A stretch of DNA of 35,235 bases from SAR324 cluster bacterium REDSEA-S27_B3 (GTDB taxonomy: Bacteria; SAR324; NAC60-12). The notes under the pieces were generated by a model that was given only the letters and a program-made list of their open reading frames with translations, did no database searches and was not told where the DNA came from. Numbering within the stretch: the stretch's first letter is position 1; each line of letters opens with the position of its first letter. Below, one piece after another: positions 32,901 to 35,235 of this stretch. Position numbers and translations under genes: made by a program. The stretch is from contig LUQO01000056.1 in assembly GCA_001627865.1 (NCBI GenBank), positions 1 to 35,235 on the forward strand. Direction: 5' to 3'.

Positions 32901-35235
32901 GTTTGAAGAAATGCTTGTGTCATAATCAACATCCAGCAGTGCGCCATCGACCAGCTCAAGTGTACCGTCAATTAAACTGTGATAAGGAATACCTGAATTG
33001 ACTGTTGGTGAGCTGAACAGCAGTATTCCATTAATTTCCAATGTTTCGGTTTCGGACAAGCTTAAGGAACCTCCATCTGTACCTAATATCTCAAGTTTGA
33101 GATTTTCAGGAACTTCAAAAGACTGTGTTACGCTTAACGTTTTACCGCTGCTTAAATCCATGCTGGCATTGTTGTTTAGGATGATTTTGGTCGCAATCGA
33201 AGCATCCTGATCCAGGTCCAGCTTTCCGTCATTAAATATCAGGTTTCCTCCGCTGATTGTATTTCCTGGAGCATTCAGTTTCAGAATTCCTGCAAGTGTG
33301 ATGGTGTCACTAATTTTGAGTGTACCACCTCCGGAACCAAACAGTTCCAATGTCTGATTTTCAGCAATTTCTATTGCGTTTTCCAGCGTCAAAGTTTTTT
33401 CAGTTGCAACATCAAACTTTGATGATTTTGTATGAAAAAGTGTTTTAATGGTTGCGTTTTCATCTACATCAATAAAACCATCTGACAAATCTTCTCCAAC
33501 AGAAACATGCTCTACTTTTGCTATTCCATCCAGTTTAAGCACACTGTTTTCGTGATTAAGGTCCAGGTTGTTTGTATTAGAAAAATCCCCACCTCCGGAA
33601 ATAGTTAATGTGCGTGCTCCAATTTCCAAAACATCTCCGGAATAATTAAGTGTTTTATCTGCGGCAACAATGACGGTGGAGTCGCTCAAATGCTTAATAT
33701 CAGAAGCAACAGTTGTATTGTAACTGCTTTCCAGTGTGCCTCCGTTTAAGGCTAAAGTTCCATTGTTAAGCGTGTAGTCTGGTGCATCAAACTTGACAGT
33801 TCCGGAAAGTGTCAGTGTATCATTTATCTGCATTGTTCCGTTTCCGGAGCCAACAAATTCCAGCTTAATATTTTCCGGAACCTCAAAAGAGTTTTCTACA
33901 GTCAGCAGGTTACCATTTCCGATCTCCAGGCGGGATGATTTCGTATTAGTCAGGGTCTTGATAACAGAATCATTGTTTACAGTTAACTGACCGCCTATTA
34001 AATCTCCTGTGATTGAAACTTTTGAGACTTCAATTTCATCAAGAACGAGGATACTTGAAGGTTCGTTCAGGGCAAAATCATTTGTATTCTCAATTAATCC
34101 TCCGCCTGACAGAGTAAGTTTTTTGGTGCCGATTTGAGCTTCACTACCTGTATAGGTCAGTGTTTTGCCGGAGCTGACATTAATGCTTGATTGATCAATA
34201 TTTGTTATTGCAGATTCAATTGTAGAATTTACGTTGACAGACAGAGTTCCTCCATTGAGCTCCAGTGTCCCTCCAGAGAACTTGTCTGACACGTTAATAT
34301 TAATTATCCCTGACAAGGTAAGTTTGTCTTCCAGAATCAAGGTTCCGTTTTCAGCGCCTGCCAATTCCAAAGATTTGTTTTGGGGTACTTCAAAAGAATT
34401 CTTCACAGTCAGACTGGTATCATTTGAAATATCAAGTATTGAAGAGCCGGTATGTGATAGCGTTTTGATTACTGCGTCATTTTCGACACTTAACTTACCG
34501 CTTGTTAAAGCTGCTTCCACTGAAACGCTGGCAATCTGGTTGATGCCGTTCAATGACAGCACACTGGCAGTGTTATCCAAAGAAAGGGCATTAGTGTTTT
34601 CAATTGTACCTCCACCGGAAAGCGTCATTGTAAGTGCGCCTATGTCAAGAGCGTCTCCGCCATAATTTAATGTTTTTTCCGATTTTATCGAAATGTTGCT
34701 GCTGGCAAGATGCGAAATATCGGAGTTGATATTTGTAGTTTCCAATACATCAAGCAGTCCTCCATTTAGTTTAAGTGTTCCACTGCTGAAGGTATAATTT
34801 TCTGAACTGATTTTAAGAGTGCCTGTAAGTGTTAACCCGTCAGGTAAATTTACTGTCCTTCCAGTACCTGAACCGAGCAACTCCATGGTCTGGTTTTCTG
34901 GAATATCAAATGGATTTGTGAAAGTAAGGCTTGTGTCCTCATTTAGATTAATTCGGGACGTTCCAGTGTGTGAGAGTGTGTCAATAGTGGAGTCTGCAGA
35001 TACACTCACCTCACCGTCAGTTAAAACTGTGTTTATCTCAACCTTTGAAATACTCGCTCCCCCAAGCATCAGTTTACTCTGGGAATTATTCAGAATAAGA
35101 TAATTTGTGTTATCAAATGTTCCTCCACCTGAGATTTCAAGTGCAAGGTTCCCAATATTGAGCCCCTGTCCTGTGTAGCTGAGTGCCTTTCCAGCTTCAA
35201 TTTCAATGGATGAGCCAGCAGTATGCAACAGGTCT
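29973..35235 (-). CDS. Giant repetitive surface protein, N-terminus outside window
   Basis: Open to the right edge, so about 1753 residues are seen and the true start lies outside. The first TTG in view (35228) is not a start, because repeat sequence DLLHTAG continues before it. The chain is almost wholly short beta strands with Gly, Asn, Thr and Ser turns (TLxLNGGTL, TLSGGG, SLELxG). This is the texture of beta-helical adhesins and autotransporter passengers. Tandem 170-residue repeats fill the first ~680 residues, then diverged units, then 117-residue repeats to the end. There are only a few cysteines, including SACAGDD around residue 1080. The frame runs off the repeat pattern in its last six residues (ECFDNE) and stops at 29975-29973, overlapping the next frame by 26 bases. 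Adhesin, filament or matrix roles are inference. Confidence 0.88.
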   Translation of the reverse strand, partial: DLLHTAGSSIEIEAGKALSYTGQGLNIGNLALEISGGGTFDNTNYLILNNSQSKLMLGGASISKVEINTVLTDGEVSVSADSTIDTLSHTGTSRINLNEDTSLTFTNPFDIPENQTMELLGSGTGRTVNLPDGLTLTGTLKISSENYTFSSGTLKLNGGLLDVLETTNINSDISHLASSNISIKSEKTLNYGGDALDIGALTMTLSGGGTIENTNALSLDNTASVLSLNGINQIASVSVEAALTSGKLSVENDAVIKTLSHTGSSILDISNDTSLTVKNSFEVPQNKSLELAGAENGTLILEDKLTLSGIININVSDKFSGGTLELNGGTLSVNVNSTIESAITNIDQSSINVSSGKTLTYTGSEAQIGTKKLTLSGGGLIENTNDFALNEPSSILVLDEIEVSKVSITGDLIGGQLTVNNDSVIKTLTNTKSSRLEIGNGNLLTVENSFEVPENIKLEFVGSGNGTMQINDTLTLSGTVKFDAPDYTLNNGTLALNGGTLESSYNTTVASDIKHLSDSTVIVAADKTLNYSGDVLEIGARTLTISGGGDFSNTNNLDLNHENSVLKLDGIAKVEHVSVGEDLSDGFIDVDENATIKTLFHTKSSKFDVATEKTLTLENAIEIAENQTLELFGSGGGTLKISDTITLAGILKLNAPGNTISGGNLIFNDGKLDLDQDASIATKIILNNNASMDLSSGKTLSVTQSFEVPENLKLEILGTDGGSLSLSETETLEINGILLFSSPTVNSGIPYHSLIDGTLELVDGALLDVDYDTSISSNIIISGNSSIDVASGKTLTYTGEAIDIKTFQLTLLGTGKLDNDDNPESAVTLNNSNGIIVFADDITVALVKVTAGSSSGKGIHVNSAGAKVTNLNLLADLVLKFAEADYDFDVENLTVISSAKLTAEGSIGLLKVNELLQDDVNAMLTLHNVNVKVKKEIKLEFANQIAITGSTIFEVDGGLKIYLTGTMDFKGSVTAKIDLMGGTMCVTDNTTINGNIRNLDNSLIYIAPGKVLTYNGTNTLDVNGFELDLQGGGYFSSLNNNSISLNQDGGTLKLADNATKLSHLHFDQSVSSAVLEVSQNQSSACAGDDVTDDSATIMVENLDHAGSTNLKLAGNTLLSLPSSISVPQQKSMTVSGENGELTFGGTVTFENKSEFILNSSGSKISGSFDFTNNNIMNAQETVNFDSKVSKWNNSQIKVTEGATLQFTDNQWQTQGTLTKTGGSMSLEKVVWSLSADTSYSSDTAVKTQTLSLNNHLLTLGTEGSDITVTDNMTFDNSSEHISTGLADLNLEGSLILKEGEITSTGGIVFLGTGGKQSGGKLDVTDSTLKLGDDFTKTEGTLTVNENGTTLELTNNVTLTSNTALSLKELSLNDNTLSLGSDTTDLTVRDPIILNHTNEKILANAADLTLAGLLSVENGEINSDNASLKFNGGIKQTGGQLNLNNSQLKLVGDISKTGGTLQTSTTEVTISADMKITSNSELSVKSLDLGGYSLELGSETSDLTISDGLSLEKENIYLNTGDADLTVDGEVNLAKGKLDSTAGTLLFRNGTVQSGSFEFNLGASSLSLGNYYTKTGGSLDSSSATLTLNDNTTITSDSSLDFDKLELNKLTLTLGDADTDLQISSAVDINDTNEFIKTGEADLTLLSELNISDGGVTSTKGTLSFLGGGELKEDGIIDFSGSTWVTGSDLYKLGGTYVFYQTNLRLGKDTTLKSNTALDIVLLDLNDFTLTLEGVDSDLTVEKDLTIDECFDNE
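29976..31525 (-). repeat. Tandem protein repeats of about 117 residues
   Basis: Four complete units and a broken fifth. Each carries S-N-T/S-x-L-x-x-x-x-L-x-L, LxLG-x-x-x-xDL, a second ADLxLxG, a G-E-I-x-S-T-x-G-x-L-x-F block and a closing KTGG-x-L. Two counted units are 117 and 118 residues long. The fifth unit is interrupted by the frame break, and its G-R-L-E-S-T-G-G-S-I-K-F block is in the next frame. Confidence 0.78.
33192..35235 (-). repeat. Tandem protein repeats of about 170 residues (2 x 85)
   Basis: Units align at 34725-35235 (partial), 34215-34724, 33705-34214 and 33192-33704 (170, 170, 170 and 171 residues). Each begins near H-L-x-x-S-x-I and contains KTLxYxG, LTLSGGG, NTN, IKTLxHT, SFEVPEN and a closing L-N-G-G-T-L. 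The two halves of a unit resemble each other, so each is an old duplication of about 85. A lone 95-residue half-unit follows (32907-33191), then diverged units to about 31790. The DNA copies are well diverged, so the array is not recent. Confidence 0.8.

Noticed and set aside
29973..35235. CRISPR or DNA-level satellite array
   Set aside because: The periodicity is in the protein; DNA copies are strongly diverged and the periods are about 510 and 350 bases.

Overview
The window looks like a chromosomal segment of a Gram-negative, proteobacterium-like organism. The signs are a type II secretion/type IV pilin-like pseudopilin, a LapA-type inner-membrane protein, a bactofilin, a CcmH cytochrome c maturation protein, several lipoproteins and an outer-membrane barrel. 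The mix would fit a deltaproteobacterial or SAR324-like lineage, but this is inference and the genus cannot be read from the sequence. Most of the window is AT-leaning (about 43% GC in four 60-base lines counted). The first ~3.7 kb is richer (about 55% in four lines counted).

Layout. (1) 1-3640, minus strand: a catabolic-looking block with an antibiotic-biosynthesis-monooxygenase-fold protein, the 3' remnant of an aconitase gene, a thiamine-diphosphate enzyme and an aldehyde dehydrogenase cut by the left edge. (2) 4048-5276: a selenocysteine tRNA gene (selC) with unpaired stem positions, a lipoprotein with an HExxH motif, and a decayed copy of the 5' half of selC. This looks like an insertion scar, and the GC-rich block lies directly beside it. 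(3) 5450-9600, plus strand: lapA-like gene, ALDH7-family dehydrogenase, nicotinamide phosphoribosyltransferase and a small exported protein, followed by a frameshifted CopG-type antitoxin. (4) 10085-14400, minus strand: a membrane protein with a PH-like and a lectin-like part, the NfeD protease/slipin pair, and a CBS-pair protein. (5) 14656-23980: coaE with an overlapping, diverged lipid-kinase-like gene, bactofilin, ccmH, a HAD/pseudo-uridine-kinase fusion, a sugar-transferase (WcaJ type) - pseudopilin - metzincin lipoprotein cluster, and ilvE between two very small membrane proteins.

(6) 24104-35235, minus strand, is the most unusual part. It is one operon encoding a giant repetitive surface protein that enters from the right edge, a 694-residue protein with three YWG modules and a C-terminal barrel, and a small secreted protein. 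The giant protein has tandem repeats of about 170 residues, each built of two halves of about 85, followed by repeats of about 117 residues. It then has Calx-beta-like and PKD-like domains, a Ser/Thr-rich stretch and a membrane/lipobox segment. Its reading frame is broken at 29973-30001 inside a 117-residue repeat. A 5-base direct repeat there brackets 14 bases, and removing that 19-base period rejoins the two frames. The operon may encode an undescribed surface filament or adhesin with its outer-membrane partner, now possibly inactivated or phase-switched.
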